The notes: generated by a model not told the origin, from the letters alone. Positions 8,231 to 17,517 are shown, counted from the first letter of the stretch. The stretch: 43,762 bases of DNA from Bacteroidota bacterium (GCA_024640885.1 JAHEEC010000027.1:1-43762); one strand, 5' to 3'. A program made the numbers and translations.

Positions 8231-8899
8231 ATGGGAATTGTTGAGAACCTCACCGAGCTTAAAAAGCAGTTACCCGGTCATGTGACCCTGGTGGCTGTGA
8301 GCAAGACAAAACCGGATGAAATGATCCTGGAGGCGTACCATGCAGGACATCGCGATTTCGGAGAAAACAAGGTCCAGGATCTCCTTGCCAAACAGGAGAG
8401 GCTTCCGGGGGATATCCGGTGGCACATGATCGGGCACCTGCAATCCAATAAGGTAAAATACCTGGCCCCTTTTGTGCATATGATCCACGGAGTGGATAGC
8501 CTGAAGTTGCTGAATACGATCCAAAGGGAGGGAGAGAAACACAACCGGATCCTCGATTGCCTCATTCAGTTTCACATCGCCATGGAGGAGACCAAATTCG
8601 GTTTTTCGAGAGATGAAGCGGTGAACCTGATTCATCCTGAGACCCTGGCTGAGCTTCATCACCTCAGGGTAAGGGGAGTCATGGGAATGGCCACCTATAC
8701 TGAAAATTCAGACCAGATCAGGGAGGAGTTTCGTTTTCTAAAACGTATATTTGAAGAGTTAAAGGCTTCTGTTTTTGCGGGTCGGGAATATTTTGATCAG
8801 CTCTCCTTCGGGATGTCCGGGGATTATCAACTGGCCGTGGACGAAGGAAGCACCATGGTCCGCATTGGAAGCCTGATATTTGGACCCAGGAATTATTGA
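8231..8899 (+). CDS. yggS: YggS/PLPBP family pyridoxal phosphate homeostasis protein
   Basis: This 222-residue single-domain alanine-racemase-fold protein binds PLP and buffers the PLP pool; it has no known catalytic reaction. The PLP lysine is in V-A-V-S-K-T-K-P near the N-terminus. The F-G-E-N-K-V-Q-D, W-H-M-I-G-H-L-Q-S-N-K, K-x-G-F and C-terminal S-F-G-M-S-G-D-Y-x-L-A motifs, and the final V-R-I-G-S-L-I-F-G block, are all family hallmarks. The frame is open further upstream (an ATG at 8165 lies inside DUF1015), but 8231 gives the normal YggS N-terminus and a 14-bp gap to the previous stop. Its place after PLP-dependent serC fits a PLP-handling role. Confidence 0.94.
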   Translation: MGIVENLTELKKQLPGHVTLVAVSKTKPDEMILEAYHAGHRDFGENKVQDLLAKQERLPGDIRWHMIGHLQSNKVKYLAPFVHMIHGVDSLKLLNTIQREGEKHNRILDCLIQFHIAMEETKFGFSRDEAVNLIHPETLAELHHLRVRGVMGMATYTENSDQIREEFRFLKRIFEELKASVFAGREYFDQLSFGMSGDYQLAVDEGSTMVRIGSLIFGPRNY

Positions 8900-8910
8900 A
8901 AAACTAACTT

Positions 8911-9888
8911 ATGACAGATCTATCCACCACCTATGCGGGCCTGTCCCTGAAAAGCCCGGTGATCGTAAGCAGCAGTGGACTCACCAGTTCGGTGGATCGC
9001 ATCAGGAAAATCGCACTGGCGGGAGCCGGGGCGGTGGTGATGAAATCGCTCTTTGAGGAACAGATCATGTTTGAGGTGGCCAACCTCTCCTCTGACAGCA
9101 ATTATCCTGAGGCTGAAGACTATGTCAGAACCTATGCCCGCGAAAACTCCCTGGATAATTATCTTTCGGTCATAAAAGGGGCCAAGGAAGCAGTGGATAT
9201 TCCTGTCATTTCGAGCATCAATTGTGTGAGTGGCGCAGAGTGGATCGATTTTGCCCATAAAATTGAAGGTGCCGGTGCAGATGCCCTGGAGCTTAATATC
9301 TATTTCCTGCCCATTCATAAGGACAAGGATCCGAGAGAGTATGAGAGGGTCTATCTTGACCTGGTATCCAAGGTGAAGGAGCATACCTCTCTTCCCGTGA
9401 TCGTGAAACTGGGAAGTGAATTTTCCAATATCACCTGGATGGTGAACCAGCTCTATCTTCGTGGGGTGGCTGCAGTGGTGCTGTTTAACCGCTTTTACGC
9501 CCCGGATATCAATACGGATGAGATGAGTTTCGGTTCCTCGGAAGTACTCAGCTCACCTGCCGATCTCAGAAATTCACTTCGCTGGATTGGTATTGTTTCG
9601 TCCCAGGTTGGGCAAATCGACCTGGCGGCCTCCACCGGAGTTCACAGTGGCATGGCTGTAATCAAACAGATACTTGCCGGTGCCACCGCCGTTCAGGTTT
9701 GTTCGGTCCTCTATCGGAATGGCATCGAATATCTCCGGGATATAATCACTGAAATGAAAAAATGGATGGAGAAGAATAAATACGAGAACACAGGTGTATT
9801 CAGGGGTAAGATGAATTATGGCAATCTGAAGGATCCCAGCGTCTATGAAAGGGCCCAGTTCATGAAGTATTTTTCACAAATGCACTGA
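8911..9888 (+). CDS. Dihydroorotate dehydrogenase-like FMN protein
   Basis: The 325-residue protein has the FMN-binding TIM-barrel layout of class 1 dihydroorotate dehydrogenases: an N-terminal Y-A-G-L-S-L-K-S-P-V-I block, a V-K-L-G segment (165-168) and a C-terminal G-A-T-A-V-Q-V-C-S phosphate-binding region. However, the catalytic N-x-S-x-P-N region of true PyrD reads N-I-Y-F-L-P (129-134), so the loop with the catalytic Cys/Ser is not conserved. It is therefore probably the 'dihydroorotate dehydrogenase-like' family common in Bacteroidota, with unknown substrate, and not PyrD. It sits 11 bp after yggS and ends the operon. The next gene is convergent with only 3 bp between the stops. Confidence 0.85.
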   Translation: MTDLSTTYAGLSLKSPVIVSSSGLTSSVDRIRKIALAGAGAVVMKSLFEEQIMFEVANLSSDSNYPEAEDYVRTYARENSLDNYLSVIKGAKEAVDIPVISSINCVSGAEWIDFAHKIEGAGADALELNIYFLPIHKDKDPREYERVYLDLVSKVKEHTSLPVIVKLGSEFSNITWMVNQLYLRGVAAVVLFNRFYAPDINTDEMSFGSSEVLSSPADLRNSLRWIGIVSSQVGQIDLAASTGVHSGMAVIKQILAGATAVQVCSVLYRNGIEYLRDIITEMKKWMEKNKYENTGVFRGKMNYGNLKDPSVYERAQFMKYFSQMH

Positions 9889-9891
9889 TTG

Positions 9892-10416
9892 TTAATAGAG
9901 GGTGATCACTTTCACCAACTCGCTCAGGAGCGGTCTTTTCAGATCATCTGCCTCCCTAATCCGTGATTTCAGACCAAACAATAGTTTATCCCGTTCATCC
10001 TGTTTCAGATCACCCACTGCTTCTTCAATCACTGTAAATGCCTCGATGGCTGCATCATAACCGCCTTTGATGACAACTTCCACAAATGTGCCTATGTGCC
10101 TGTGATAGGATAATCCGTTTTGCCAGCAGGCAGAGACCAGAATGGCCTGGATCTCAGAATAATCTTCGTTCCCAATGGCATCGGCCAGGATGGGAACAGC
10201 CTCCTCATCTTTCAGATCGCAAAGAATGGAGCGAATGGCCCCGGTGATTTGCTCATCCTCCTGGTCCATCAACAAGTCAAACAGGTCCGGCAGGACCGAG
10301 ACACTGCCGTGGGTTCTTAGCTCCTTGAGCGCACCCAGGATGGCAGAGCGGTTCCCCGACCGGAGGGATTGAATGAGGTCTCTTAACCTGTCGGTATGGC
10401 CGTTCTCTGGTTCCAT
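9892..10416 (-). CDS. HEAT-like helical repeat protein
   Basis: The 174-residue soluble protein is built of HEAT-like alpha-alpha units, for example A-V-P-I-L-A-D-A-I and R-S-I-L-C-D-L-K-D-E-E. No catalytic motif or signal peptide is seen. ATG at 10416 is chosen because the longer open frame upstream overlaps the TPR gene and would add 47 low-complexity residues from another gene's sequence. With this start it follows the TPR stop by 4 bp and is the last gene of the DUF6702-CTD-TPR-HEAT operon. The function is unknown; HEAT repeats usually mediate protein binding. Confidence 0.75.
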   Translation of the reverse strand: MEPENGHTDRLRDLIQSLRSGNRSAILGALKELRTHGSVSVLPDLFDLLMDQEDEQITGAIRSILCDLKDEEAVPILADAIGNEDYSEIQAILVSACWQNGLSYHRHIGTFVEVVIKGGYDAAIEAFTVIEEAVGDLKQDERDKLLFGLKSRIREADDLKRPLLSELVKVITLY

Positions 10417-10420
10417 CGGC

Positions 10421-11653
10421 TTATTTGCAGAAATTGTCCAGGAACTCGCCCGCCTTGAAAACACCGTATTGAAATGCCTTCGAGTAACATTGACATGCAC
10501 CGGCCCTGTCACCAAGTTTCTCCATGAGAATGGCTTTTTCATACCAGACCTCACCATTCAAAGGATCCAGGTCAAGGGCCATGGAGAGGTCTTTGTCCGC
10601 ATACCTTGTTGTCCCCGTTGCGGCATAGGTCATCCCCCTGGCGAAGAAGTAATCAGCTTTGCTCCTGTCAAGGTCCAGCGCGCGGTTAAAGGATTGAATG
10701 GCGTCCAGGTAGCGTCCATTTTCAAACTGGATCTTTCCTTTTCTGTAGATGGCTTCATCATCTTCCGGAAAGTAAGTGAGGTAGAGTTTCATATCCTGCA
10801 GGGCTCCGGGAAGATCCCCCGCAAGGCTCCTGGCCTCTGCCCTTTGCAGGTATGCATCAAACCGTGCCGGATCCTGTCTGATCACCCTGTCCAATTCCGC
10901 ACGCGCCTCATCAGGATTCCCTTCATCCACCAGGATTTGCGCCAGTCGCTGGGCTGCATCCAGGTTCCTTATGTCACTTTTTACGGCTGAACCAAGCTCG
11001 GACCCGGCCGCCTTTTCATTGCCCAGCTGCATGTAGATTGAAGCTTTCTCGGCCTGCACCTCGCTGCGGTTATAGCCCTGTTTTTCCAGGTCGTTCAGCA
11101 GGTTGATGGCCTCCAGGTGATTCCCCTGTGCCCTCAGGAAGAGGGCCTCCTGGAATTGTTTATCACCACTGCTGTACCAGTTTTTTTCGTTCCAGAGTTG
11201 TTGCCATGCTGATGAGCCTTCGAGCCTGGAGAGATCCTCGTCCAGGAGGATGGCAGATTCTGGCTCCCTGTATCTTGATGAGAGATGGATCCTCAAATAT
11301 TTGAGGGCCTGTTCAGGATGATTCAGTTTAACCTCTGTTTTTGCCAGGTAAAAACTGCCCATCCCTGTTCTCCTTTTTTCAACCTCATAAAAAGCATCCC
11401 TTGCCGCTGGAAATTCATGTGTATGAAAGTAGGATATACCCAAAAAATAGAGGAACTCGGTTTCCCCGGGCGACTGTTGCAGTGCCTGCTTCAGGTATAT
11501 TACAGCAGAATCGTACCTTTCCATGCTCATGCTGGCCCGGCCATGAAGGTATGGGTCTACCTGACCGAATCCCAGGAATGGGATCAATAAAAAAGCGGCC
11601 AGGATTCCCTGTCGCAGTATATGATCCTTATTTGGTTTCAATAAACACATCAT
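10421..11653 (-). CDS. Exported TPR-repeat protein
   Basis: This protein of about 410 residues has a signal peptide (hydrophobic core I-L-A-A-F-L-L-I-P-F-L-G-F-G-Q) followed by about ten TPR units. The repeats pair A-x-x-Y-x-R/L-x-G with D-x-A-I/A-x2-Y/F, for example D-S-A-V-I-Y-L-K-Q-A-L and D-A-I-Q-S-F-N-R-A-L-D-L-D. It is predicted to be periplasmic or secreted. The start lies inside the end of the T9SS-cargo gene: ATGs at 11674, 11653 and 11650 are all possible, and 11653 gives a normal n-region before the hydrophobic stretch. The overlap with the upstream gene indicates coupled translation. It probably scaffolds the neighbouring secreted protein, but this is inference. Confidence 0.82.
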   Translation of the reverse strand: MMCLLKPNKDHILRQGILAAFLLIPFLGFGQVDPYLHGRASMSMERYDSAVIYLKQALQQSPGETEFLYFLGISYFHTHEFPAARDAFYEVEKRRTGMGSFYLAKTEVKLNHPEQALKYLRIHLSSRYREPESAILLDEDLSRLEGSSAWQQLWNEKNWYSSGDKQFQEALFLRAQGNHLEAINLLNDLEKQGYNRSEVQAEKASIYMQLGNEKAAGSELGSAVKSDIRNLDAAQRLAQILVDEGNPDEARAELDRVIRQDPARFDAYLQRAEARSLAGDLPGALQDMKLYLTYFPEDDEAIYRKGKIQFENGRYLDAIQSFNRALDLDRSKADYFFARGMTYAATGTTRYADKDLSMALDLDPLNGEVWYEKAILMEKLGDRAGACQCYSKAFQYGVFKAGEFLDNFCK

Positions 11654-14246
11654 TTTCGTCCCCTGAATAGACATAGATGAAGCCTGTCAGCGTGTACACC
11701 TCCAGGCCCGATAAACGGTATTCATATACATCACAAATATAATAGTAAACCCCAGGTGCAACCAGTTTATTGGTACCATCGATCTTTCCGTCCCAGTTGA
11801 TATCCGGATCTTCGGTCTCAAATACCTGCAGTCCCCACCGGTTAAAAATCTTCATATCCACACGCTCCACATAGGAGGTCCGGAGTGGACGGTAGATATC
11901 ATTGATCCCGTCGCCGTTGGGAGAGAATACATTGGCCAGGAGGTAATTGGAACATTCATCCAGGCATAGCCTGACAGAGGGTCGGGACTCGTTTTCAAAT
12001 GAATCGATTGCGGTTACGAAATAGCACCCTGTCAATGAGTTTTCAGGAGAATGGTCAAATACCGTGTCGTGCCTGCTGTTGAACTCGGCTACCGGGAAGG
12101 GCGGTTGATCTGTGGTGGGGCTGTAGTAGAGCCTGTAGCCCACCACATCCAGCGCGCATGAATTGTCGGTATATTTCCATGTAACGTGGTTGTATCCGCT
12201 GTCGCATACCGAGTACCCGTTGAGTTCAGGAGGGCAGGGTGCCGTGGTGTCTACCGGGGTGGTACAATTGGTGTGGCTGTAATTCAGATTTTCGTAAAGC
12301 TTGCCATCCAGGATTCTCCAGCCTGTACTTGTGACCCTGTAACAATACTCCACTCCATTGGCAAGACCCTCATCGATGTAATGGTCCTCTGTGGTGAACC
12401 CAATGGAGTCGAAATCCCCACTGGTTTGATTGAGCCTGTAGATGGTATAGTCGTAATTGATCCATGGAACATTTTTCCGCATCTTCAGCTCAATCCGGTT
12501 GTCATCACCGGTCAGTTCGGGGTAGAGGGAGGAGGCTGTCTCCGCGGTACCGATGAGGAACCTGTTCCCCGGGGCATCATTATACAGCTCCACGCTGTAT
12601 GACCATGGAAATGATTCCGTATTCACGTTTTCATCCACCCAGACCGTATCATTCAGGTCGGCGGTATTCAGTGTGCCTACCTGGATCATTTGCTGTCCCA
12701 GCAGGTCCCCGGACCTGTAGATGACATACTGGTATGGGCCATTTGCCGGAATGGTGTCCAGGGAAGAGGGACGGACCCAGGCCAGGCGGATGGAGCCGTT
12801 TGTACTGTGTTCCACCACACTTACTTCCAGCAATGAGGGTGATCCCTCCACCAGGGGTGTACAATTTTCCTGGGAAGGAAAGCTTAAAGCGCCATCCGGA
12901 TAGACCGACACGATGACGTAGCAATACTCGTTCCCCTGGACCAGGCCCAGTCCATTGCGGTCATCCACAAAGAATGTGTCCGTCCTGCTGAAGGTGCTCC
13001 CGATGTGCTCATACCCCGTTTCGGGAGGTATCCCTCCCTGGCAACTGTCAGGAACATATGCTGCAGGCCCTGTTTTCCTGTAAATCCTGTAGCCGCTCAC
13101 CGGAAGGCAGGTGTCAGCCGCCCAGGTGACACTGACCGAATTGCTGCCAGGAATCAGGATCGGCATTTCCGGGGCAGGTCCGAGGACCACAATGTTCACA
13201 TTGCGTATATCCACAAGAGGGATCTCCGGGTGGCTGTCCTCCGCCTTGAATATGGCGGTATAATACTGTTTTCTCACGTGGGAACAATCGGTCCGCCATT
13301 CAAATCTGGCCCTGCTGTAGCCCAGCCTGGATTCGGATTCGTACACCACATAGGTGGCACGGTTTTTTTCCACCACAAAGGGTCCTCCGGTGGCCGACTG
13401 CTTGATTGAATCGTTATCCTCATCGGTGGCGATCACGTCAAAAACGAGGACTGTACCTGCAGGGATGCAATAATTGCCGGGATCGGTCTGCACAGGGGCG
13501 TGGTTGGTGGTATTGTAGACCTCGATCTGCATATCCCTGACGATATTCCCGATCTTAACCCCGCTTCTCCACTCCTCCACATCGATGGCAATGTTGTAAA
13601 TACCCGTATCGGAAGGGGTGATCCAGGTCAGGTCGCCCGTATAGGGATTTACATAGAGGGTATCGCTTGAAGGCGGGAGCGTATATCCTTCGATGGGCCT
13701 CCCATCGGTCTCGGTGCAGACTGCAAGTTTATAGGAGATGCTGTCCCCGTCGGGATCATATGCGGCCGGGTTGTGGATAAAGATCTGGCCATATGCGGCC
13801 CTGTCGATGGGGGGGTTCAGCAGGATGGGTGAGGAGTTGTTCCCGATATTCGGGTTAATCAGGATGGTGGTTTTAATTGAGAATACCACGTTCACAGAAT
13901 TCGGTATGTTCTTGACACCCTCGTTGCGGTTGGGATCCTGCACCACGATCTCGTATACGCCCGGTCCCGGGAAGGTGTGCTGGGTGATGTAGACATTTTT
14001 CTGGTAATAATATGGAAGTTTGGTGATGGAGATCCTGGGCGCAATGGAGAAAGAGTTATCACCCCACTGTACCTCCAGCTGGTTGCGGTCAGCCTGACTC
14101 AAAGTATAGGTGAATGTGGTGATGGTAATCTCGTAGGTCAGCTCGTCAATCTGCTTAAGGGTGATCTCACCGGCCCTGTTATGGGTGGCAAAAAGAGGTG
14201 AAAACATGGTCACCAGGAACAATATTGGAAGCCATAATCTCTTCAT
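11628..14246 (-). CDS. Large FN3-type adhesin-like protein with T9SS type B sorting domain
   Basis: The 872-residue protein starts with a signal peptide ending near F-A-T-H. It then has cadherin/PKD-like beta domains (N-x-A-P-V-Q-T-D-P and D-P-D-G-D-S-I motifs) and several fibronectin type III domains with W-x-Y/G-Y-R-I-Y-R signatures. The last 90 residues form a gliding-motility type B C-terminal domain: N-V-F-S-P-N-G-D-G-I-N-D, then F-N-R-W-G-x-Q-V-F-E, W-D-G-K and G-V-Y-Y-Y. This CTD targets proteins through the type IX secretion system to the cell surface. Type B cargo are commonly adhesins or filament proteins. It follows the DUF6702 gene by 4 bp and overlaps the TPR gene. No enzyme domain is visible. 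Confidence 0.93.
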   Translation of the reverse strand: MKRLWLPILFLVTMFSPLFATHNRAGEITLKQIDELTYEITITTFTYTLSQADRNQLEVQWGDNSFSIAPRISITKLPYYYQKNVYITQHTFPGPGVYEIVVQDPNRNEGVKNIPNSVNVVFSIKTTILINPNIGNNSSPILLNPPIDRAAYGQIFIHNPAAYDPDGDSISYKLAVCTETDGRPIEGYTLPPSSDTLYVNPYTGDLTWITPSDTGIYNIAIDVEEWRSGVKIGNIVRDMQIEVYNTTNHAPVQTDPGNYCIPAGTVLVFDVIATDEDNDSIKQSATGGPFVVEKNRATYVVYESESRLGYSRARFEWRTDCSHVRKQYYTAIFKAEDSHPEIPLVDIRNVNIVVLGPAPEMPILIPGSNSVSVTWAADTCLPVSGYRIYRKTGPAAYVPDSCQGGIPPETGYEHIGSTFSRTDTFFVDDRNGLGLVQGNEYCYVIVSVYPDGALSFPSQENCTPLVEGSPSLLEVSVVEHSTNGSIRLAWVRPSSLDTIPANGPYQYVIYRSGDLLGQQMIQVGTLNTADLNDTVWVDENVNTESFPWSYSVELYNDAPGNRFLIGTAETASSLYPELTGDDNRIELKMRKNVPWINYDYTIYRLNQTSGDFDSIGFTTEDHYIDEGLANGVEYCYRVTSTGWRILDGKLYENLNYSHTNCTTPVDTTAPCPPELNGYSVCDSGYNHVTWKYTDNSCALDVVGYRLYYSPTTDQPPFPVAEFNSRHDTVFDHSPENSLTGCYFVTAIDSFENESRPSVRLCLDECSNYLLANVFSPNGDGINDIYRPLRTSYVERVDMKIFNRWGLQVFETEDPDINWDGKIDGTNKLVAPGVYYYICDVYEYRLSGLEVYTLTGFIYVYSGDENDVFIETK

Positions 14247-14250
14247 CGGG

Positions 14251-14748
14251 TCAATTCAGCAACACTTCAGCATCTTCCTTCTTCACGTCAAATTTTATAC
14301 CAGTTTCCCTCTTATTAAACCCAAAGATCACAAGATTTGTCTGATCGGGGTAAATATCTGTGAGCAACGTGTTGTAAATGTACAAAGAATTTGGTTTCGA
14401 TGGGATTGAGCACTCCATCTCGATTCTCATGGAGGCCTCCTCCATCACCACGGTATCAACTACAAGCGAGAGTTCAGGGGTGGACTTTTTAATGGAAATT
14501 TTAAACCTTCGCTTCAGGTAGTCTTCAAACCACGGAATATTTCTCTGCGCAGCATCCGTGAAATCAATCACTTTGCTATGGAAATGAAAATAGGCCGTCT
14601 CCCAGTCATCCCTGAATGTTTTCATGCTTATTTTCAGCATTCCGTTTTCATATGTTATATTCGTAATGGAAAGATGAATGGGATGGGCCGGGGACCATGA
14701 AGTCCACAGGAACAGGAACAGGAGAAGGGTGATCAGTCTCATGGCCAT
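14251..14748 (-). CDS. DUF6702-type exported protein
   Basis: The 165-residue protein has a signal peptide (L-L-L-F-L-F-L-W-T-S-W-S-P-A-H) and then a beta-rich domain beginning H-P-I-H-L-S-I-T-N-I-T-Y. The H-P-x-H/Y-x-S-x-T-x-I start resembles DUF6702 proteins, which in Bacteroidota are commonly encoded beside HupE/UreJ-like membrane proteins, as here. The function is unknown. ATG at 14748 or at 14742 (two codons later) are equally possible. The gene is divergent from the HupE-like gene with about 34 bp between starts and leads the minus-strand operon with the T9SS cargo gene. Confidence 0.75.
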   Translation of the reverse strand: MAMRLITLLLFLFLWTSWSPAHPIHLSITNITYENGMLKISMKTFRDDWETAYFHFHSKVIDFTDAAQRNIPWFEDYLKRRFKISIKKSTPELSLVVDTVVMEEASMRIEMECSIPSKPNSLYIYNTLLTDIYPDQTNLVIFGFNKRETGIKFDVKKEDAEVLLN

Positions 14749-14782
14749 AAAATTACATAAACTTCTTTTGCAACCACATCCA

Positions 14783-15367
14783 ATGTCTCTTTTTGAACTT
14801 TACTTCAAGCTTGGATTGCACCATATCGCCGATCTGAAGGGGTATGACCACATTCTCTTCATCCTGACCCTCTGTGCAGTATACAGCCTGAAGGAGTGGA
14901 GGAGGATCCTGATCCTGATCACTGCCTTTACCATAGGACATTCACTGACCCTAGCGCTGGCCACCCTGGACCTGATCCGGGTGGACGGGGATCTGATCGA
15001 ATTCCTGATCCCGCTGACCATTTTCCTGACTGCGCTTGCCAATGTGCTCTCCAGGAAACAAATGGTGTCACCGACCCTGCATCTCCTGAAATATTCTGCT
15101 GCACTCTTTTTCGGACTGATCCACGGGTTGGGTTTTTCCAATTATCTGAGAAATTTATTGGGGAGCGAGAAAGGGCTTTTGCTTCCGCTGTTCTCATTTA
15201 ATGTGGGCATTGAGGCGGGCCAGCTCATCATTGTGGCTGCGATTCTGGCCTTTACTTTTGTGCTGGTGGAACTCCTGCACTATCCCAGGCGTGAGTGGCA
15301 TGTGCTGTTGTCGGGGGCAGGGCTTGGGATCTCCCTGGTATTGATGGTTGAACGATTTCCATTCTGA
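14783..15367 (+). CDS. HupE/UreJ-family membrane protein
   Basis: The 194-residue integral membrane protein has about six hydrophobic segments. It matches the HupE/UreJ_2 family by the N-terminal G-x-x-H-I-x-x-x-x-D-H-I-L-F pattern, a central G-H-S-L-T-L-A motif and [11 protein letters not shown] followed by F-N-x-G-x-E-x-G-Q. The conserved His/Asp/Glu in the membrane suggest metal (nickel or cobalt-like) handling in the wider family. The substrate in this branch is not established. ATG at 14783 gives the family-like N-terminus; an upstream ATG at 14741 would run into the divergent gene's start. The stop overlaps the xerD ATG (TGATG). Confidence 0.85.
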   Translation: MSLFELYFKLGLHHIADLKGYDHILFILTLCAVYSLKEWRRILILITAFTIGHSLTLALATLDLIRVDGDLIEFLIPLTIFLTALANVLSRKQMVSPTLHLLKYSAALFFGLIHGLGFSNYLRNLLGSEKGLLLPLFSFNVGIEAGQLIIVAAILAFTFVLVELLHYPRREWHVLLSGAGLGISLVLMVERFPF

Positions 15368-16281
15368 TGGAATGGCCCGCAATACTCAGGGATTTTGAGG
15401 GATTCCTCAAGCTGGAGAAGGGACTTTCGGGGCACTCCATCGATGCCTACATATCCGATATCCGGAAGCTGATGCAGTACATGGAGCTGCAACAGCTGGA
15501 AGGCGGTCCCCAGGATCTTGATCATGACCGGTTATCCCGGTTCCTGGTATGGATCAGTGAGCTGGGACTTTCTGCCCGCAGCCAGGCACGCATTCTTTCC
15601 GGTCTCAGGGCATTCTACCGATACCTGTTGTTAGAGGAAATTGTGGAGAAAGATCCCACTGCACTTTTAGAGGGACCCAAACTGGGGCGAAAATTGCCCG
15701 AAGTGCTTTCTGTGAAGGAAATTGACGGGATGCTGGCCATGATCGACCTGAGCAAACCAGAGGGACGCCGGAACAAGGCCATGTTGGAGGTCCTTTACAG
15801 TTGCGGGCTCCGTGTAAGTGAGCTGGTGGGACTCCAGATCTCCCACATATACAGGGCTGAGGGTTTTCTACGGATCATTGGAAAAGGGGATAAGGAGCGG
15901 CTGGTCCCGGTGAGCGGACGTGCCCTGAAAGAGATCGATTTCTATCTTCCTGACAGAAATTCACTGAAAATCCATCACGGGCATGAAGATATCCTGTTTC
16001 TGAACCGCAGGGGAAGGATGATGACCCGGGTCATGGTATTCACCATCGTGAAGGAGCTGGCCTCCGCAGCAGGAATAAAGAAGCAGGTCAGTCCCCATAC
16101 ACTCAGGCACTCTTTTGCAACCCACCTGGTGGAGGGAGGAGCCGACCTAAGGGCGGTTCAGGAGATGCTTGGCCATGAATCGATCATCACCACGGAGATT
16201 TATACACACCTGGACCGGGAGTACCTTAGAGAGGCCATTATCAGTTTTCATCCCAGGTCAAAAAGCAAGGGCAAATCATGA
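15367..16281 (+). CDS. xerD: Tyrosine recombinase XerD
   Basis: This 304-residue site-specific recombinase resolves chromosome dimers at dif with XerC. The N-terminal SAM-like core-binding domain covers about 1-90 and the catalytic domain about 110-295. All active-site residues are present: Arg149 in C-G-L-R-V-S-E, Lys173 in G-K-G-D-K-E-R, His244 and Arg247 in [10 protein letters not shown], His270 in L-G-H-E-S, and the Tyr279 nucleophile in Y-T-H. The housekeeping-like length and V-P-V motif favour XerD over an integron or phage integrase. Its ATG overlaps the HupE-like stop. No attachment repeats or cargo surround it, so it is not read as a mobile-element integrase. Confidence 0.93.
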   Translation: MEWPAILRDFEGFLKLEKGLSGHSIDAYISDIRKLMQYMELQQLEGGPQDLDHDRLSRFLVWISELGLSARSQARILSGLRAFYRYLLLEEIVEKDPTALLEGPKLGRKLPEVLSVKEIDGMLAMIDLSKPEGRRNKAMLEVLYSCGLRVSELVGLQISHIYRAEGFLRIIGKGDKERLVPVSGRALKEIDFYLPDRNSLKIHHGHEDILFLNRRGRMMTRVMVFTIVKELASAAGIKKQVSPHTLRHSFATHLVEGGADLRAVQEMLGHESIITTEIYTHLDREYLREAIISFHPRSKSKGKS

Positions 16282-16396
16282 AGTTATAAAGTTGGCGGAG
16301 TGGAGCGGATGAAGGCAAAGCGAAAGTAAAAGCAGAAGCAGAAGTGTACGGTTGTGATTCACTCCAGTAAGGCAGACAGGATTTCGAACGCCGGGT

Positions 16397-17353
16397 TTAA
16401 TTTAATTTTGTGAAGCTATAAGATTCTGTCCGATCGTTAAAAGTGATCGTGTACCTACCAGCAGCTACAGGTATATTAGGACCATCCCTCTGTCCGGTTC
16501 CTTCGGGGAATAAGTTTCCACCCCAATTACAGGTCCAATTTCCGTCAGCCCTGAATTTCAGCTCTCCATCGCCGAGTGACACATCAATTTTCCAGATCCC
16601 CTTTCTTCCATGTGCCATCCAAAGATCTTCATCCCAGCCTTTCTCCGAGGCACTCCCGACAATCCCAATTGATTTATACTTAAAATCAGGATCAAAATTC
16701 TTTATTAGTTGATCCCCATTCTCTTTTATGATATGAAAGGTTTGCAATTCATGAATCCGGTTGTTCCGAAGATGTGCCAGCCGATTCACGAATTCCTTTT
16801 CTGTCAAAGCATCCCTGTATGCATCTATTTCACTTTCAGAGAGATAAACATGTGCAAAATCTTCTCCTGCGCCAATGGGAGATAGGCCATTATTTATCAG
16901 GTATTCTCGTAGATCTTGTATTTGATCTACAAAAATTGAGGAAAAAAACTCCTTTTGCCAGTTAACGTAAATGTAATATTTATAAATGGCGGTCATGAGT
17001 CTCCTGGGTTTTGACCCTTCATTTTTATTATTGTTTAATTGATCGAATCCGGTTGTATTGTATTGCGGCCAGTAAGTAATCAACACATTTGTCAAATAGT
17101 ATCTTAAAGAGTCAGATGGCATTGTTACTCCGTCCTGGATCAAGCGATCCAAAGAAAGGATCTGATCTTGAAGTGAATGGATATCGATATTAATTTCAAT
17201 TATGTCCATAAGTACATTGGACTCTATTTCATCAATGATAAGGTCGAAATCCCGCATATCCTGGCGATGTTCCCTCCAACTTTCTGTGAGGAAAGCCAGC
17301 ATAACACTGCCGAATATGATGAGCACTTCAATCAGATATTTGCTATATTTCAT
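16397..17353 (-). CDS. DUF6090-like membrane-anchored protein with C-terminal SusF-like domain
   Basis: The 318-residue protein starts with one transmembrane segment (L-I-E-V-L-I-I-F-G-S-V-M-L-A-F-L) and then E-S-W-R-E-H-R and a helical region, as in DUF6090 proteins. From about residue 225 the sequence changes to a compact beta domain with I-G-I-V-G-S-A-S, G-W-D-E-D, F-R-A-D-G-N-W and A-G-R-Y-T-I-T-F-N-D. This resembles the C-terminal starch-binding-like domains of SusE/SusF. The region is clearly AT-richer than its neighbours: hand count for 16921-17100 is 59 of 180 G+C (33%), against 33 of 60 (55%) at 15781-15840. That suggests acquisition. Gaps of 115 and 164 bp on either side hold only AT-rich sequence with no clear element. 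Confidence 0.72.
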   Translation of the reverse strand: MKYSKYLIEVLIIFGSVMLAFLTESWREHRQDMRDFDLIIDEIESNVLMDIIEINIDIHSLQDQILSLDRLIQDGVTMPSDSLRYYLTNVLITYWPQYNTTGFDQLNNNKNEGSKPRRLMTAIYKYYIYVNWQKEFFSSIFVDQIQDLREYLINNGLSPIGAGEDFAHVYLSESEIDAYRDALTEKEFVNRLAHLRNNRIHELQTFHIIKENGDQLIKNFDPDFKYKSIGIVGSASEKGWDEDLWMAHGRKGIWKIDVSLGDGELKFRADGNWTCNWGGNLFPEGTGQRDGPNIPVAAGRYTITFNDRTESYSFTKLN

Positions 17354-17517
17354 TGGACCGTTTTATGGCTGCTTAAACAAATGTGTGTGTACTTGCTTAT
17401 TACATGGCCATTCTTGCCTGAACATCCAGACAACTGAATAACTGCTTCATTTCTACGTTTATATTCCTGACTAATATAATTAAAATCTTAGAGGCAATTC
17501 CAAACTGCATTGAATGG

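Noticed and set aside
15367-16281. XerD as integrase of a mobile element
   Set aside because: Housekeeping-like length and motifs; no att repeats, transposase, phage or cargo genes next to it.
16321-16345. Short A/G-rich repeats (AAGCAG units) after xerD
   Set aside because: Only a few imperfect units with no sign of a functional array or CRISPR spacing.
16282-16396. tRNA-like fragments (G-G-A-G-T-G-G, T-T-C-G-A-A) in the xerD downstream gap
   Set aside because: No cloverleaf, no acceptor pairing and wrong spacing between arms.
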